The notes: generated by a model from the letters alone, not told the origin. Counted from the stretch's first letter, positions 43,172 to 53,946 are shown. The stretch is 64,000 nt of DNA from Pseudomonas syringae (GCF_021605415.1 NZ_WKEQ01000001.1:248001-312000); one strand, 5' to 3'. Program-made: numbers and translations.

Positions 43172-43221
43172 TAGTACATCACCAAGTCACTCGAATTGAG
43201 AAGTGCTGAATGATGTACTAA
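43171..43221. promoter_or_regulatory. 11-bp inverted repeat upstream of integrase
   Basis: TTAGTACATCA (43171-43181, overlapping the int start) and TGATGTACTAA (43211-43221) are perfect reverse complements with 29 bases between. Candidate integrase arm sites or an autoregulatory operator within the former attP region. Confidence 0.55.
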
Positions 43222-43263
43222 AAATGCGCGGCACGCAGCGAAAGAATGCGAAAGACCGCGAAA

Positions 43264-43287
43264 GAAAAAGGCCGCTGTTTGCGGCCT
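43264..43287 (-). terminator. Rho-independent terminator downstream of tRNA-Thr
   Basis: GGCCGC (43270-43275) / GCGGCC (43281-43286) with loop TGTTT; read on the minus strand it ends in a run of T (43269-43265). It would end tRNA-Thr transcription before the integrase; it may have come with the phage attP. Confidence 0.75.
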
Positions 43288-43333
43288 CAATTGGGAGGGT
43301 GTGAAACTCGCCGAACGTCTGCGAAAGCTGATT

Positions 43334-43409
43334 TGGTGCCCGAGACAGGAATCGAACCTGCGACCTTCGCGTTACGAGTGCGCTGCTCTACCGGCTGAGC
43401 TACACGGGC
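43334..43409 (-). tRNA. tRNA-Thr (anticodon CGT)
   Basis: 76 nt including encoded CCA. Minus strand starts GCCCGTGTAGCTCAGC, anticodon loop CTCGTAA with CGT, T-arm GGTTCGATTCC and CCA end, closely like E. coli thrW. Its 3' end (43334-43351) is one of the two prophage att repeats; the tRNA itself is intact. Confidence 0.95.
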
Positions 43410-43460
43410 GGTGGGATAAACCTAGCATTGGTACGCAGGCCCGGCAAATCTGTATGGATT

Positions 43461-43496
43461 TCAAAAGATCGTCCGAACGCGGCCCGAGCCTGCGGC
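43461..43496. repeat. Dispersed repeat, second copy
   Basis: TCAAAAGATCGTCCGAACGC followed by GGCCCGAGCCTGCGGC is, with a few differences, the reverse complement of 32311-32345. It lies between tRNA-Thr and the pnp terminator. Confidence 0.7.
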
Positions 43497-43529
43497 AGTT
43501 CCGACAAAAGCGAGTTGCCGAGCGGACAA

Positions 43530-43566
43530 AAAAATGCCCCGCCGTTTTCACGGCGGGGCATTTTTA
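43530..43566 (-). terminator. Rho-independent terminator of pnp
   Basis: Perfect 11-bp stem ATGCCCCGCCG (43534-43544) / CGGCGGGGCAT (43551-43561), loop TTTTCA, A- and T-runs on both sides; works for the minus-strand pnp transcript 23 bases after its stop. Confidence 0.92.
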
Positions 43567-43588
43567 TTGCGGTACGGCTAAGGGGTGA

Positions 43589-45694
43589 TTAAACGCCCGA
43601 TGCCTTGGCCGCTGCCACGTCTTTGATGGACAGCTTGATACGGCCGCGGTTGTCCACGTCCAGTACCAGCACTTCCACTTCCTGGCCTTCTTTCAGGATG
43701 TCGGTCACTTTTTCAACGCGAGCGTCGCTCAGCATCGAGATGTGAACCAGACCGTCCTTGCCAGGCAGGATGTTGACGAATGCGCCGAAGTCGACGATGC
43801 GCTCAACCTTACCAACGTAGATCTTACCGATCTCGGCTTCAGCGGTGATGCCCAGAACGCGCTGACGCGCTGCTTCAGCCGCTTCCTTGGTTTCGCCGAA
43901 GATCTTGATCGAACCGTCGTCTTCGATGTCGATCGAAGCCTTGGTTTCTTCGCAGATCGCACGGATGGTCGCGCCACCTTTACCGATAACGTCACGGATT
44001 TTGTCGGTGTCGATTTTCATCGCGATCATGGTCGGTGCGTTGGCCGACAGTTCGGTACGCGACTGGCCAATGATCTGGTTCATCTGGCCGAGGATGTTCA
44101 GGCGCGCTTCCAGGGCTTGGCCCAGAGCGATTTCCATGATTTCTTCGGTGATGCCCTTGATCTTGATGTCCATCTGCAGTGCGGTCACGCCTTTGGCGGT
44201 ACCAGCCACTTTGAAGTCCATGTCGCCGAGGTGGTCTTCGTCACCCAGGATGTCGGTCAGGACGGCGAACTTCTCGCCTTCTTTAACCAGACCCATGGCG
44301 ATACCGGCAACCGGTGCCTTCATTGGCACGCCAGCGTCCATCAGGGCCAGGGAAGCGCCGCAAACGGAAGCCATTGAGGACGAACCGTTGGATTCGGTGA
44401 TTTCCGACACGACACGGATGGTGTACGGGAACACGTCAGCGGCTGGCAGCATGGCCGAAACCGAACGACGGGCCAGACGGCCGTGACCGATTTCGCGACG
44501 ACCGGCGCCACCCATGCGACCACACTCACCTACCGAGAACGGAGGGAAGTTGTAGTGCAGCATGAACGGGTCTTTTTTCTCGCCTTCCAGGGTGTCCAGC
44601 AGTTGTGCGTCACGGGCGGTGCCCAGAGTCGCGACTACCAGAGCCTGGGTTTCGCCACGGGTGAACAAAGCCGAACCGTGGGTCTTCGGCAGAACGCCAA
44701 CTTCGATGTTCAACGGACGGACGGTTTTGGTGTCGCGGCCGTCGATACGTGGCTTGCCGTTGACGATGTTTTCGCGAACGGTGCGGTATTCGATTTCGCC
44801 GAAAGCAGCTTTGACTTCGCTGGACGAAGGCTGGCCTTCTTCACCGGAGAGCTTGGCAACAACCTGATCCTTCAACTCACCCAGGCGAGCGTAACGGTCA
44901 GCCTTGATGGTGATGGTGTAGGCCTGGGAGATCGCGTCGCCGAACTCGGCACGGATAGCGCCCAGCAGTTCGGTGGCTTCTGGAGCCGGAGCCCAGTTCC
45001 AAGTCGGCTTGGCGGCTTCGGCAGCCAGTTCTTTAACGGCGTTGATCACGACCTGGAACTCGTCGTGCGCAAACAGTACCGCGCCCAGCATCTGGTCTTC
45101 GGTCAGCTCTTTGGCTTCCGATTCAACCATCAGCACGGCGTCGGACGTACCGGCAACAACCATGTCCAGGCTCGAAGCGGCTTGCTGCTCGTAAGTCGGG
45201 TTCAGCAGGTAGCCGGTGCTTTCGTGGAAAGCAACGCGAGCGGCGCCGATCGGGCCGTCGAATGGAATGCCCGAGATGGCCAGGGCAGCCGACGTACCGA
45301 TCATCGCAGCGATGTCCGGATCGGTTTTCTTGCTGGTGGAAACGACGGTGCAGACAACCTGCACTTCGTTCATGAAGCCTTCCGGGAACAGCGGACGGAT
45401 CGGACGGTCGATCAGTCGGGAAGTCAGGGTTTCTTTTTCGGAAGGACGGCCTTCACGCTTGAAGAAACCGCCAGGGATCTTACCGGCAGCGTAAGTCTTT
45501 TCCTGGTAATGAACGGACAGAGGGAAGAAGCCCTTGCCTGGATCCGCTTGCTTGGCGCCAACCACGGTCACCAATACGCTGACGTCGTCGTCAACGGTGA
45601 CCAATACTGCGCCGGAGGCCTGACGGGCGATACGGCCAGTCTCGAGGGTAACGGTCGATTGACCGAACTGGAATTTTTTGATTACCGGGTTCAC
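43589..45694 (-). CDS. pnp: Polyribonucleotide nucleotidyltransferase (PNPase)
   Basis: 701-residue 3'-5' phosphorolytic exoribonuclease and degradosome component. Two RNase PH-like halves ([41 protein letters not shown] and [17 protein letters not shown]), then a KH domain ([21 protein letters not shown]) and an S1 domain at the C-terminus ([20 protein letters not shown]). AAGGTAGGA precedes the ATG. Lies downstream of rpsO on the same strand with a 195-base gap, the standard order; in E. coli the gap holds an RNase III hairpin involved in autocontrol, and here a stem AGGCT-CCC-AGCCT near 45810 is the only clear structure. Confidence 0.98.
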   Translation of the reverse strand: MNPVIKKFQFGQSTVTLETGRIARQASGAVLVTVDDDVSVLVTVVGAKQADPGKGFFPLSVHYQEKTYAAGKIPGGFFKREGRPSEKETLTSRLIDRPIRPLFPEGFMNEVQVVCTVVSTSKKTDPDIAAMIGTSAALAISGIPFDGPIGAARVAFHESTGYLLNPTYEQQAASSLDMVVAGTSDAVLMVESEAKELTEDQMLGAVLFAHDEFQVVINAVKELAAEAAKPTWNWAPAPEATELLGAIRAEFGDAISQAYTITIKADRYARLGELKDQVVAKLSGEEGQPSSSEVKAAFGEIEYRTVRENIVNGKPRIDGRDTKTVRPLNIEVGVLPKTHGSALFTRGETQALVVATLGTARDAQLLDTLEGEKKDPFMLHYNFPPFSVGECGRMGGAGRREIGHGRLARRSVSAMLPAADVFPYTIRVVSEITESNGSSSMASVCGASLALMDAGVPMKAPVAGIAMGLVKEGEKFAVLTDILGDEDHLGDMDFKVAGTAKGVTALQMDIKIKGITEEIMEIALGQALEARLNILGQMNQIIGQSRTELSANAPTMIAMKIDTDKIRDVIGKGGATIRAICEETKASIDIEDDGSIKIFGETKEAAEAARQRVLGITAEAEIGKIYVGKVERIVDFGAFVNILPGKDGLVHISMLSDARVEKVTDILKEGQEVEVLVLDVDNRGRIKLSIKDVAAAKASGV

Positions 45695-45889
45695 GGTGTC
45701 CTACCTTCTTTTGTGGCTCTTGGGGAAACGGGTTTCTTGCGAAATTCTTGGGCAATGTCGGGAATCGGCCCAACGCCTGTCCAGGGTAAAACGTGTATCC
45801 AGATAAAACTTGAGGCTGGGAGCCTGCCATCCGCCAGCGGGAAACCCACTGACGCACGACAGACAACCAACCTCTAGCGCAATCGCTTA

Positions 45890-46159
45890 TTAGCGACGCA
45901 GACCCAGGCGAGCGATCAGAGCGCTGTAACGGCTCACGTCCTTGCCTTTCAGGTAGTCCAGCAGCTTGCGACGCTGGTTTACCATGCGGATCAGACCACG
46001 ACGGGAGTGGTGATCTTTACCGTTGGCCTTGAAGTGACCTTGCAGTTTGTTGATGTTGTGGGTCAGCAGCGCAACTTGCACTTCTGGCGAACCAGTGTCA
46101 CCAACAGCTTGCTGGTAGTCAGCAACGATTTGAGCTTTTTCTTGAACGTCGAGAGCCAT
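45890..46159 (-). CDS. rpsO: 30S ribosomal protein S15
   Basis: 89 residues, exact S15 length. Motifs [51 protein letters not shown] are diagnostic (16S rRNA-binding four-helix protein). It sits between truB and pnp as in other gamma-proteobacteria. Translational self-repression through a 5' structure is known in E. coli; the 142-base upstream gap with two inverted repeats would be the place to look. Confidence 0.98.
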   Translation of the reverse strand: MALDVQEKAQIVADYQQAVGDTGSPEVQVALLTHNINKLQGHFKANGKDHHSRRGLIRMVNQRRKLLDYLKGKDVSRYSALIARLGLRR

Positions 46160-46271
46160 GAGGCAATCCTTTTATCAGGAAACTGTTTCAGAGAAACAGC
46201 TTCAACAGGCCAGGGACAAATCCCTGTATCTATAAATGAGTAGTGACCGTGCCTGTTGACAGCCACACTCG

Positions 46272-46315
46272 CCAGCCTGCTGTTACACAGGCTGGTTTCG
46301 GTCATTCTGACCGAA
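46272..46315. other. Two inverted repeats between truB end and rpsO
   Basis: CCAGCCTG (46272-46279) / CAGGCTGG (46288-46295), and TTCGGTCA (46297-46304) / TGACCGAA (46308-46315), the second one spanning the truB stop. No T-run follows, so these are not classic terminators; they may serve as processing hairpins between truB and rpsO. Confidence 0.5.
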
Positions 46316-47219
46316 TCAGTCGACGCGGCGCGATGCGCCCGTCTTCGCTCACTTCACCGATACCGATAAAGCGACCATTGTGATCCTGTACCCGCACCAT
46401 GCCGAACTTCGGAGCATCGGGAGCACGTACCGGCTGACCGTTGAGCCAGTAGAACGCGCTGTGTTCCGAGAAATGCAGCAGCGGCCAATCCTGCAGGCCG
46501 CTGTCCGATGGCATCAGGAAGCGATCAACCGCTTCATTGCCGCCTTGGGCGTGTACGGCTTCCAGCTCTTCGAGCGTGACCGTCTGTGCCAGGGTGAAAG
46601 GCCCGGCCTGGGTACGGCGCAATTCAGCGACGTACGCACCACAACCGAGTTGCTCACCGATATCCTCCACCAGGGTGCGAATATAGGTGCCCTTGCTGCA
46701 TTCCACCGCAAGTCGCGCAGTATCGCCTTCGAAGGCCAGTAATTCCAAGCGCGCAATAGTAACAGAACGCGGTTCACGCTCCACTACTTCGCCTGCACGG
46801 GCCAGCTTGTACAGCGGCTGGCCATCACGCTTGAGCGCCGAGTACATCGGCGGTATCTGACTGATTTGCCCGCGAAAACCCGGCAGCACCGCTTCGACAT
46901 CGGCGCGACCAACGGTCACCGGGCGCTCCTGCAAAACCTCGCCCTCGGCGTCCGCCGTGGTGGTGGTCTTGCCCAGTTGCGCCAGGGTTTCATAGGCTTT
47001 GTCGGAATCGAGCAGGTATTGCGAAAACTTGGTCGCCTCGCCGAAGCACAACGGCAGCACGCCGGTGGCCAGCGGGTCGAGACTGCCGGTGTGACCGGCC
47101 TTCTCGGCATTGAGCAACCAGCGAACCTTCTGCAACGCGGCGTTGGAGGTGAACCCCAACGGTTTGTCGAGCAGGATGATGCCGCTGACGTTACGACGGA
47201 TACGTTTGACCTGAGCCAC
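46302..47219 (-). CDS. truB: tRNA pseudouridine-55 synthase
   Basis: 305 residues. Catalytic aspartate D48 in [22 protein letters not shown]; other blocks are [14 protein letters not shown] at the N-terminus, [15 protein letters not shown] and [21 protein letters not shown]-terminal PUA-type domain. Makes pseudouridine 55 in the T-loop of tRNAs. GTG start at 47219, with AAGGAG 7 bases before; four bases separate it from the rbfA stop. An ATG 36 bases upstream lies inside rbfA and has no binding site. Confidence 0.96.
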   Translation of the reverse strand: MAQVKRIRRNVSGIILLDKPLGFTSNAALQKVRWLLNAEKAGHTGSLDPLATGVLPLCFGEATKFSQYLLDSDKAYETLAQLGKTTTTADAEGEVLQERPVTVGRADVEAVLPGFRGQISQIPPMYSALKRDGQPLYKLARAGEVVEREPRSVTIARLELLAFEGDTARLAVECSKGTYIRTLVEDIGEQLGCGAYVAELRRTQAGPFTLAQTVTLEELEAVHAQGGNEAVDRFLMPSDSGLQDWPLLHFSEHSAFYWLNGQPVRAPDAPKFGMVRVQDHNGRFIGIGEVSEDGRIAPRRLIRSE

Positions 47220-47223
47220 CGAG

Positions 47224-47625
47224 TTACTCCTTGGTGTCTTCGGGTTCAGCCGCAACCACGTGCTGATTGTCTTCAGCCACGGCGCGCTCGATCAGGGCCG
47301 ACAGGTGGGCACCACGCACGACGCTTTCGTCGTAGTGGAAATGCAACTGAGGCACGCTGCGCAGCTTCATTTCGCGGGCCAACTGCATGCGCAGGAAACC
47401 GGCGGCAGCGTTGAGCACCTTGATGCTTTGTGCGATGTCTTCGGCGTTGTCCTGCCCCATCACGGTGATGAAAATCTTCGCATGACCGACGTCACGGCTG
47501 ACTTCCACAGCAGTAATGGTGACCAGGCCGACGCGCGGGTCTTTGACTTCACGACGGATCAGTTGGGCCAGCTCACGCTGCATCTGATCGCCGATACGTT
47601 GGGTACGGCTGTATTCTTTTGCCAT
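47224..47625 (-). CDS. rbfA: Ribosome-binding factor A
   Basis: 133-residue KH-type protein needed for 30S maturation and cold adaptation. Family blocks: [37 protein letters not shown] and [24 protein letters not shown]. Acidic C-terminal tail. Between infB (160 bases upstream) and truB (four bases downstream). Confidence 0.96.
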   Translation of the reverse strand: MAKEYSRTQRIGDQMQRELAQLIRREVKDPRVGLVTITAVEVSRDVGHAKIFITVMGQDNAEDIAQSIKVLNAAAGFLRMQLAREMKLRSVPQLHFHYDESVVRGAHLSALIERAVAEDNQHVVAAEPEDTKE

Positions 47626-47679
47626 GATTTGTTACCTGTTACTGCCCGACGGTGAAACCCGCCAGGTCTGAAAGCGGCA

Positions 47680-47713
47680 AACGCCCGGCCTGACAAATGC
47701 CAGACCGGGCGTT
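47680..47713 (-). other. Hairpin between infB and rbfA
   Basis: AACGCCCGG (47680-47688) / CCGGGCGTT (47705-47713), extendable by CCTG/CAG pairs inward. On the minus strand GCGTTTGCC follows, so it is a weak terminator at best; perhaps an mRNA processing or stability element inside the nusA-infB-rbfA-truB operon. Confidence 0.5.
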
Positions 47714-47784
47714 GCGTTTAGAGTCCGGGTGATGCGCCGCACTGTGAAGTGCGGCCGACCATCACGGCTCCTGAAGTGCGCGAT

Positions 47785-50304
47785 TTAGAGGCTGCGAGCA
47801 ACCTGAACCTTCTCGAAGACTTCGATCTTGTCGCCGACTTTAACGTCGTTGTAGCTCTTCACGCCGATACCGCATTCCATGCCGGCACGTACTTCGGAAG
47901 CGTCATCCTTGAAGCGGCGCAGGGATTCCAGCTCGCCTTCGAAGATAACGATGTCTTCACGCAGTACACGGATCGGACGGTTACGGTGAACGACACCTTC
48001 GAGCACCATGCAACCGGCGATCGCGCCAAACTTCGGCGAACGGAACACGTCACGCACTTCGGCGATACCGAGGATGTTCTCGCGAACATCGCTGCCGAGC
48101 ATACCGGTCAGGGCTTTCTTGACGTCTTCGATGATGTCGTAGATCACGTTGTAGTAACGCATATCCAGACCTTCCTGCTCGACGATCTTCCGTGCGCCAG
48201 CATCGGCACGCACGTTGAAACCGAACAGTACAGCGTTGGAAGCCAATGCCAGGTTGGCGTCGGATTCGGTGATACCACCGACACCGCCACCGACGACGCG
48301 CACTTGCACTTCGTCGTTGCCCAGGCCATTCAAAGCGCCCTGCAAGGCTTCCAGCGAACCACGGACGTCGGATTTGAGGACGATGTTGAGCGTCTTCTTC
48401 TCTTCCTGACCCATGTTTTCGAAGATGTTTTCCAGCTTGCCGGCGTGAGCGCGAGCCAGTTTGACTTCGCGGAACTTGCCTTGACGGAACAGAGCCACTT
48501 CACGGGCTTTCTTCTCGTCCGCAACCACGCTCATCTCGTCACCAGCGTCCGGTGTACCGTCCAGGCCGAGGATTTCGACCGGGATAGCAGGACCTGCTTC
48601 CTTGATTGGCTTGCCGTTCTCGTCGAGCATGGCACGTACACGGCCGTAGTTCGAACCGACCAGCACCATGTCGCCTTGACGCAGCGTACCGTCCTGGACC
48701 AGAACGGTCGCCACCGGGCCACGGCCCTTGTCGAGACGCGATTCAACGACAACACCACGGCCAGGCGCCGATGGAGTTGCAGTCAGTTCGAGAACTTCCG
48801 CTTGCAGCAGTACAGCTTCAAGCAATTCGTCAACGCCGGTACCCATCTTCGCGGAAACCGGAACGAACGGGGTGTCGCCGCCCCACTCTTCGGAGGTCAC
48901 GCCGTGAACCGACAGTTCGCTACGGATGCGATCGAGATCGGCGCCCGGCTTGTCGATTTTGTTCACTGCAACCACCAGAGGAACGCCAGCAGCCTTGGCA
49001 TGCTGAACGGCTTCGATGGTTTGTGGCATCACGCCGTCGTCGGCTGCAACCACCAGGATCACGATGTCCGTCGCCTTGGCACCACGGGCACGCATTGCGG
49101 TAAACGCGGCGTGACCCGGGGTATCGAGGAACGTCACCATGCCACGGTCGGTTTCAACGTGGTAAGCGCCGATGTGCTGGGTAATACCGCCGGCTTCGCC
49201 TGCAGCTACCTTGGCACGACGGATGTAGTCGAGCAGGGACGTCTTACCGTGGTCAACGTGGCCCATGACGGTCACGACTGGCGCACGGGAAACCGCTTCA
49301 CCTTCAAACTTCAGAGACTCAGCCAGGGAATCTTCCAGAGCGGTGTCGCTGACCAGGGTCACTTTGTGGCCCAGCTCTTCGGCAACCAGTTGGGCAGTTT
49401 CCTGATCCAGTACCTGGTTGATGGTCGCTGGCGTACCCAGTTTGAACATGAACTTGATGATTTCAGCAGCTTTGACCGACATCTGCTGGGCGAGATCGCC
49501 AACAGTGATGGTCTCGCCGATCTTCACTTCGCGCACGACAGGGCCGGTTGGGCTCTGGAAACCGTGAGCATTACGCTTCTTCAGCTTGGCCTTGCCGCGA
49601 CCGCCGCGACGGAAGCCATCGCTTTCTTCATCGGTAGTGCGTGGCGCCACACGTGGAGCCGGAGCCTTTTCCTTGACGGATGCGCGATGCGGAGCGTTTT
49701 TGCGCTCGCCATCACCACCACCGCTGCGACGATTGTTATCGTCGGCACGTGGTTTGTCAGGACGGCGCTGCTCGTCACGCTTGCGAGTGTCGGCAGCCGG
49801 CGCAGCAGCGACCGGTGCGGTTTCGCGCACAGGTTCGGCTACTGCAGCAGGTGCGGCAACAGGTTCGGCTTGAGCGGTCGACGCAGCTGCAGGCTGACGA
49901 CGCGCTTCTTCTTCAGCGCGACGCTTGGATTCTTCTTCAGCCTTCTGACGGGCAGCATTTTCTACTGCGCGACGTTCTTCCAGTTCGCGTTGACGCTCGG
50001 CTTCGATTTCTTCCGGGCTGCGCTGCACGAAGACTTTCTTCTTGCGCACTTCAACACTGATGCTTTTGCTGCCAGCAACACGCAAGGTGCTGGTGGTTTT
50101 ACGCTGCAGCGTGATCTTGCGTGGTTCTTCCACTTTCGCCTTGTGGCTGCTTTTCAAGTGAGTCAGCAGGGATTGCTTCTCACTGTCAGTCACATTTTCT
50201 TCGGCGGCGGTGTGCGGCAGACCTGCCTCACGCATCTGCTGCAACAGGCGCTCTACCGGTGTTTTGACCTCATCGGCCAGTTGTTTCACCGTGACTTGCG
50301 TCAT
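47785..50304 (-). CDS. infB: Translation initiation factor IF-2
   Basis: 839 residues. N-terminal IF2N helical domain ([20 protein letters not shown]), a long low-complexity Arg/Glu/Ala-rich linker (about 90-250), second IF2N ([20 protein letters not shown]) and the GTPase core: G1 [11 protein letters not shown]3 DTPGHAAF, G4 NKIDKP. C-terminal domains C1-C2 bind initiator tRNA ([28 protein letters not shown]). In one operon 27 bases after nusA. The window also contains the initiator tRNA gene upstream of rimP. Confidence 0.98.
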   Translation of the reverse strand: MTQVTVKQLADEVKTPVERLLQQMREAGLPHTAAEENVTDSEKQSLLTHLKSSHKAKVEEPRKITLQRKTTSTLRVAGSKSISVEVRKKKVFVQRSPEEIEAERQRELEERRAVENAARQKAEEESKRRAEEEARRQPAAASTAQAEPVAAPAAVAEPVRETAPVAAAPAADTRKRDEQRRPDKPRADDNNRRSGGGDGERKNAPHRASVKEKAPAPRVAPRTTDEESDGFRRGGRGKAKLKKRNAHGFQSPTGPVVREVKIGETITVGDLAQQMSVKAAEIIKFMFKLGTPATINQVLDQETAQLVAEELGHKVTLVSDTALEDSLAESLKFEGEAVSRAPVVTVMGHVDHGKTSLLDYIRRAKVAAGEAGGITQHIGAYHVETDRGMVTFLDTPGHAAFTAMRARGAKATDIVILVVAADDGVMPQTIEAVQHAKAAGVPLVVAVNKIDKPGADLDRIRSELSVHGVTSEEWGGDTPFVPVSAKMGTGVDELLEAVLLQAEVLELTATPSAPGRGVVVESRLDKGRGPVATVLVQDGTLRQGDMVLVGSNYGRVRAMLDENGKPIKEAGPAIPVEILGLDGTPDAGDEMSVVADEKKAREVALFRQGKFREVKLARAHAGKLENIFENMGQEEKKTLNIVLKSDVRGSLEALQGALNGLGNDEVQVRVVGGGVGGITESDANLALASNAVLFGFNVRADAGARKIVEQEGLDMRYYNVIYDIIEDVKKALTGMLGSDVRENILGIAEVRDVFRSPKFGAIAGCMVLEGVVHRNRPIRVLREDIVIFEGELESLRRFKDDASEVRAGMECGIGVKSYNDVKVGDKIEVFEKVQVARSL

Positions 50305-50331
50305 GCACTTCTCTCCTCAGGCCGCGCCTAA

Positions 50332-51813
50332 TTACTCGAACCAGTGGGCTCGGGCGGCCATGATCAACTTGCCGGCACGATCATCGTCAATGCCGTCGAT
50401 GTCGAGCAGGTCGTCAATAGACTGCTCGGCCAGGTCTTCGCGGGTAATTACGCCGCGCACCGCCAGTTCCATCGCCAAATCCTTGTCCATACCCTCAAGC
50501 GAGAGCAGGTCTTCGGCCGGATGGGCGTCTGCCAGCTTTTCCTCAGTAGCGATGGCTTTGGTCAACAAACGATCCTTGGCACGAGCGCGAAGCTCGTTGA
50601 CGGTATCTTCGTCAAAGCCGTCGATGTTGAGCATTTCTTCCAACGGTACGTAGGCAATCTCTTCCAGGCTGGTAAAGCCTTCATCTACCAGCACCTGTGC
50701 CAGATCTTCATCGACTTCCAGCTCGTCGATGAAGTTGCGCAGGATGTCGCCGGTTTCTGCTTGCTGCTTAGCCTGGATGTCCGATTCGGTCATCACGTTC
50801 AGGGTCCAGCCAGTCAATTGGCTGGCCAGACGCACGTTCTGACCACCACGACCGATGGCCTGAGCCAGATTGTCTGCGCCAACGGCGATGTCCATTGCGT
50901 GGGCATCTTCGTCAACGATAATTGCCGCAACCTCGGCCGGGGACATGGCGTTGATCACGAACTGAGCCGGGTTGTCATCCCACAGGACGATATCGACACG
51001 CTCGCCACCCAACTCGCCCGACACGGCCTGGACACGCGAACCGCGCATACCGATGCACGCGCCCTGCGGGTCGATGCGTTTGTCCTTGGAACGAACGGCG
51101 ATCTTGGCGCGCGAACCCGGATCACGGGACGCAGCCATTACTTCGATCAGGCCTTCGGCAATTTCAGGCACTTCGATGCGGAACAGCTCGATCAGCATTT
51201 CCGGCGCGGTACGCGACAGGATCAACTGAGGGCCGCGGTTCTCGGTGCGGATTTCCTTGAGCAGCGCACGCAGACGCACGCCGACACGGAAGGTTTCGCG
51301 AGAAATGATGTCTTCACGGGCCAGCAACGCCTCGGCGTTGTTACCCAGATCGACGATCACGTTGTCGCGGGTTACTTTTTTCACGGTGCCGGAGATAATT
51401 TCCCCAAGGCGTTCGCGATAAGCGTCGACGACCTGAGCGCGCTCGGCTTCGCGCACTTTCTGCACGATGACCTGTTTAGCGGTCTGGGCGGCGATGCGGC
51501 CAAATTCGATGGACTCGATTTTCTCTTCGACGACGTCACCAACCTTGGCGCCAGGATGCGTTTGTGCAACCTTGCTCGGCCAGGTTTCGATGGCCGGATC
51601 GTCAAGATCGTCTTCTTCGACGACCGTCCAGCGACGGAAGGTTTCGTAAGAACCGGTGTGGCGATTGATTTCCACACGCAGATCAACTTCGTCTTCAAAA
51701 CGCTTCTTGGTAGCAGTGGCCAGGGCCAGCTCCAGCGCTTCAAAAATTACGCTTGCCGGTACACCCTTTTCATTGGATACCGACTCAACAACCAGCAGTA
51801 CTTCTTTGCTCAT
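50332..51813 (-). CDS. nusA: Transcription elongation/termination factor NusA
   Basis: 493 residues. Order: N-terminal RNA-polymerase-binding domain ([20 protein letters not shown]), S1 domain ([21 protein letters not shown]), two KH domains ([45 protein letters not shown]), then two acidic helix-hairpin-helix repeats at the C-terminus ([38 protein letters not shown]), as in E. coli NusA. ATG 51813 with GAGG 6 bases upstream is chosen over an ATG 21 bases earlier. Confidence 0.97.
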   Translation of the reverse strand: MSKEVLLVVESVSNEKGVPASVIFEALELALATATKKRFEDEVDLRVEINRHTGSYETFRRWTVVEEDDLDDPAIETWPSKVAQTHPGAKVGDVVEEKIESIEFGRIAAQTAKQVIVQKVREAERAQVVDAYRERLGEIISGTVKKVTRDNVIVDLGNNAEALLAREDIISRETFRVGVRLRALLKEIRTENRGPQLILSRTAPEMLIELFRIEVPEIAEGLIEVMAASRDPGSRAKIAVRSKDKRIDPQGACIGMRGSRVQAVSGELGGERVDIVLWDDNPAQFVINAMSPAEVAAIIVDEDAHAMDIAVGADNLAQAIGRGGQNVRLASQLTGWTLNVMTESDIQAKQQAETGDILRNFIDELEVDEDLAQVLVDEGFTSLEEIAYVPLEEMLNIDGFDEDTVNELRARAKDRLLTKAIATEEKLADAHPAEDLLSLEGMDKDLAMELAVRGVITREDLAEQSIDDLLDIDGIDDDRAGKLIMAARAHWFE

Positions 51814-51860
51814 CGTACGCCTCGCCTTTCGCAAGCCATTGGATCCGCGGGATCCGCGTC

Positions 51861-52319
51861 TCAGTCAAAACTGGGAATAATGTTGGCCTTGTCGATCATA
51901 TCGATCGGCAACAGGAACTCATGGTCGTCTACCTGCACCACGACGTCCTGCTCTTCTACACCGCGCAGAAGGCCCTGAAAGTTGCGTCGACCTTCAAAAG
52001 GCGAGCGCAGCTTGATCTTCACTTGTTCACCGACATATTTGGCAAACTGCTCAAGAGTGAACAGTGGGCGTTCCATGCCAGGCGAGGAAACTTCAAGGGT
52101 GTATTCAACGGAAATCGGATCTTCGACATCCAGGACACCGCTGATCTGACGACTGACAATGGCGCAATCGTCCACCAGCACACCGCCCTCTTTATCAATA
52201 TAAACGCGCAACATTGAGTGGCGACCTTGAGCCGAAAACTCAATACCCCAGCATTCATAGCCTAGGGCCACGACCACCGGGGCCAGCAAGGCCTGCAACT
52301 CTTCTAGCTTGCTCGACAC
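51861..52319 (-). CDS. rimP: Ribosome maturation factor RimP
   Basis: 152 residues, as in other pseudomonads. Blocks [37 protein letters not shown] and [17 protein letters not shown]. Needed for 30S assembly. GTG start with GAGGGGG 5 bases before it; an ATG 36 bases upstream gives a non-family extension. First protein gene of rimP-nusA-infB-rbfA-truB, preceded by a terminator-like leader. Confidence 0.95.
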   Translation of the reverse strand: MSSKLEELQALLAPVVVALGYECWGIEFSAQGRHSMLRVYIDKEGGVLVDDCAIVSRQISGVLDVEDPISVEYTLEVSSPGMERPLFTLEQFAKYVGEQVKIKLRSPFEGRRNFQGLLRGVEEQDVVVQVDDHEFLLPIDMIDKANIIPSFD

Positions 52320-52353
52320 CTGAACCCCCTCGTGCATGTAGATGCATGCGTGC

Positions 52354-52382
52354 AAAATAAAAAAATGGGCGAAACGCCCATC
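52354..52382 (-). terminator. Terminator/attenuator in the rimP leader
   Basis: ATGGGCG (52365-52371) / CGCCCAT (52375-52381), loop of three, followed on the minus strand by TTTTTTTATTTT. Located 35 bases before the rimP start, in the place of the rimP-leader RNA described for gamma-proteobacteria; a conditional terminator is likely. Confidence 0.8.
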
Positions 52383-52424
52383 CTTGAAACGCCGTCGAAC
52401 AGCGGCGTAGAAAGTGTCCAGCTA

Positions 52425-52450
52425 ACAAAAAGCCCCTTAAAAGGGGCTCC
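52425..52450 (-). terminator. Terminator downstream of tRNA-fMet
   Basis: AGCCCCTT (52431-52438) / AAGGGGCT (52441-52448), loop AA, followed by T-run on the minus strand. Confidence 0.85.
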
Positions 52451-52456
52451 TTAAAC

Positions 52457-52533
<77 letters not shown>

Positions 52534-52596
52534 ACAAAGCTGGGGCGGAAGTATACGACCGATCCCTTATAGGGTCAATGCAACCTTCCACCTGCA

Positions 52597-52622
52597 GGAA
52601 AGCCCGCAACAGCGGGCTTTCC
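52597..52622 (-). terminator. Hairpin between tRNA-Leu and tRNA-fMet
   Basis: Perfect 11-bp stem GGAAAGCCCGC (52597-52607) / GCGGGCTTTCC (52612-52622), loop of four. The T content of the 3' arm on the minus strand makes it a probable terminator. Confidence 0.75.
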
Positions 52623-52630
52623 TGACTAAT

Positions 52631-52716
52631 TGGTACCGAGAAGGGGACTCGAACCCCTACACCCTATGGGCACAACCACCTCAAGGTTGCGTGTCTACCA
52701 ATTCCACCACCTCGGC
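52631..52716 (-). tRNA. tRNA-Leu (anticodon GAG)
   Basis: 86 nt with long variable arm and CCA. Minus strand starts GCCGAGGTGGTGGAATTGGT, anticodon loop CTTGAGG, T-arm GGTTCGAGTCC. Downstream of secG on the same strand. Confidence 0.96.
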
Positions 52717-52737
52717 AAAACTACTTTGAAACCCTTC

Positions 52738-53121
52738 TTACTTCTGCTCTTGAGCTGGAGGTACGTCAGTCGCTGGAGTAGCCGACTTTTGCTCTTGAAG
52801 CACCGGGACATCATCAGAAGCCGGTTGCTGCTTTGGAACTTCCAACACTGCCGGATCTGGCAATCCTGCTTGAGTCAGCTGATGAGCTTTCTCTTTAGCA
52901 AAGTAACCTAACCCCAAGCTGGTTATGAAGAAACCGGCGGCAAGTATAGCAGTAAACTTACTAAGAAAGGTAGAGGAACCTTGGCTTCCGAACACAGTAT
53001 TTGAAGCACCTGCTCCGAAAGACGCGCCAGCGTCCGCACCCTTACCCTGCTGCAGCAAAACCAGAGCAACTACGCCCAATGCACCCAGCAGATGAAAAAC
53101 GACTACGACTGTTTCCAGCAT
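52738..53121 (-). CDS. secG: Protein-export membrane protein SecG
   Basis: 127 residues. Two membrane helices ([22 protein letters not shown] and [20 protein letters not shown]) joined by the family loop [24 protein letters not shown]; a Pro/Gln-rich tail follows. Third subunit of SecYEG. The ATG at 53121 heads the first helix; it is 4 bases after the tpiA stop. The tail is longer than the core family but common in Pseudomonas. Confidence 0.95.
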   Translation of the reverse strand: MLETVVVVFHLLGALGVVALVLLQQGKGADAGASFGAGASNTVFGSQGSSTFLSKFTAILAAGFFITSLGLGYFAKEKAHQLTQAGLPDPAVLEVPKQQPASDDVPVLQEQKSATPATDVPPAQEQK

Positions 53122-53125
53122 TTTT

Positions 53126-53881
53126 TCAGTTTCCCGCGGCGCGACAGATCGCACCGAACTCATCTGCATTCAGGGAAGCTCCACCAATGAGCCCCCCATC
53201 GATATCCGGCATGCCGAACAGTTCGACCGCATTGGCCGCCTTCACGCTGCCGCCGTATAGAAGCCGCACACCTCGTGCGACTTCAGAATTCTCTGCCGCC
53301 AACTGCTCGCGAATGGCTTTATGCACATCCTGAGCCTGTTGCGGCGTTGCAGTCAGCCCGGTACCAATGGCCCAGACCGGCTCGTAAGCAATGACTGCCT
53401 TGGCAAAAGCACCGACACCCAGCTCTTCGATGATGCTGCCTAGCTGACGCCCGACAACCTCAAGAGTTTTTCCGGCTTCGCGCTGCTCAAGGGTTTCCCC
53501 TATACACAACACCGGAATCAAGCCACATGCCTGTGCCGCTGCGAACTTGCGATTCAGCATACCGTCACGCTCGCCCATCATCTGACGACGCTCGGAGTGC
53601 CCAACAAGCACCAGGGAGCACCCTGCATCCACCAACTGACTCGGCGCAATCTCACCGGTCAACGCACCCTGCATGGATTCCACCGCAGAATTCTGCGCGC
53701 CGACCGAAATCGACTTGCCTTTCAAGCCATCAATCACTTGATTGATATGCAAGCAAGGCGGGAATACTGCGACATCAACACCGCTAGGCAAGGCCAGATG
53801 ACGGAGGCCGTTGATCAGCTCAGCGACGCTGGCGCGGGTACCGTGCATCTTCCAGTTACCAGCTACCATAGGGCGACGCAT
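53126..53881 (-). CDS. tpiA: Triosephosphate isomerase
   Basis: 251 residues. Catalytic K in [10 protein letters not shown] in VGHSERR, E in [11 protein letters not shown], and the phosphate loop [10 protein letters not shown]. Converts dihydroxyacetone phosphate and glyceraldehyde 3-phosphate. Between glmM and secG, as standard in Pseudomonas. Confidence 0.98.
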   Translation of the reverse strand: MRRPMVAGNWKMHGTRASVAELINGLRHLALPSGVDVAVFPPCLHINQVIDGLKGKSISVGAQNSAVESMQGALTGEIAPSQLVDAGCSLVLVGHSERRQMMGERDGMLNRKFAAAQACGLIPVLCIGETLEQREAGKTLEVVGRQLGSIIEELGVGAFAKAVIAYEPVWAIGTGLTATPQQAQDVHKAIREQLAAENSEVARGVRLLYGGSVKAANAVELFGMPDIDGGLIGGASLNADEFGAICRAAGN

Positions 53882-53946
53882 GCTGTACCTCGTCGGTCAA
53901 AGTGGGCGCAGATGTTACCCAACACAATCATGGCTGGCAAGCCGTA

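Larger units (their letters stand above)
37879..43351. mobile_element. Eroded prophage integrated in tRNA-Thr(CGT)
   Basis: 5.5-kb element between two 18-bp direct repeats, with an integrase gene next to the intact tRNA. Contents left to right: secreted protein gene (-), tail/fibre chimera (-), truncated tail gene (-), recT fragment (+), YqaJ exonuclease lacking its C-terminus (+), truncated integrase (-). Head, packaging, replication and regulator genes are gone. Two abrupt junctions, near 41466 and 42770, join genes cut in mid-domain. The order fits a podovirus-like temperate phage with late genes on the minus strand and recombination genes on the plus strand. Not expected to be mobile by itself. 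Confidence 0.85.

Noticed and set aside
47749..50331. 860-codon plus-strand open frame
   Set aside because: Exactly antisense to infB; composition is that of a shadow frame.
52354..52450. Independent small RNA between tRNA-fMet and rimP
   Set aside because: The two hairpins are explained as the tRNA terminator and the rimP leader terminator; no separate promoter seen.
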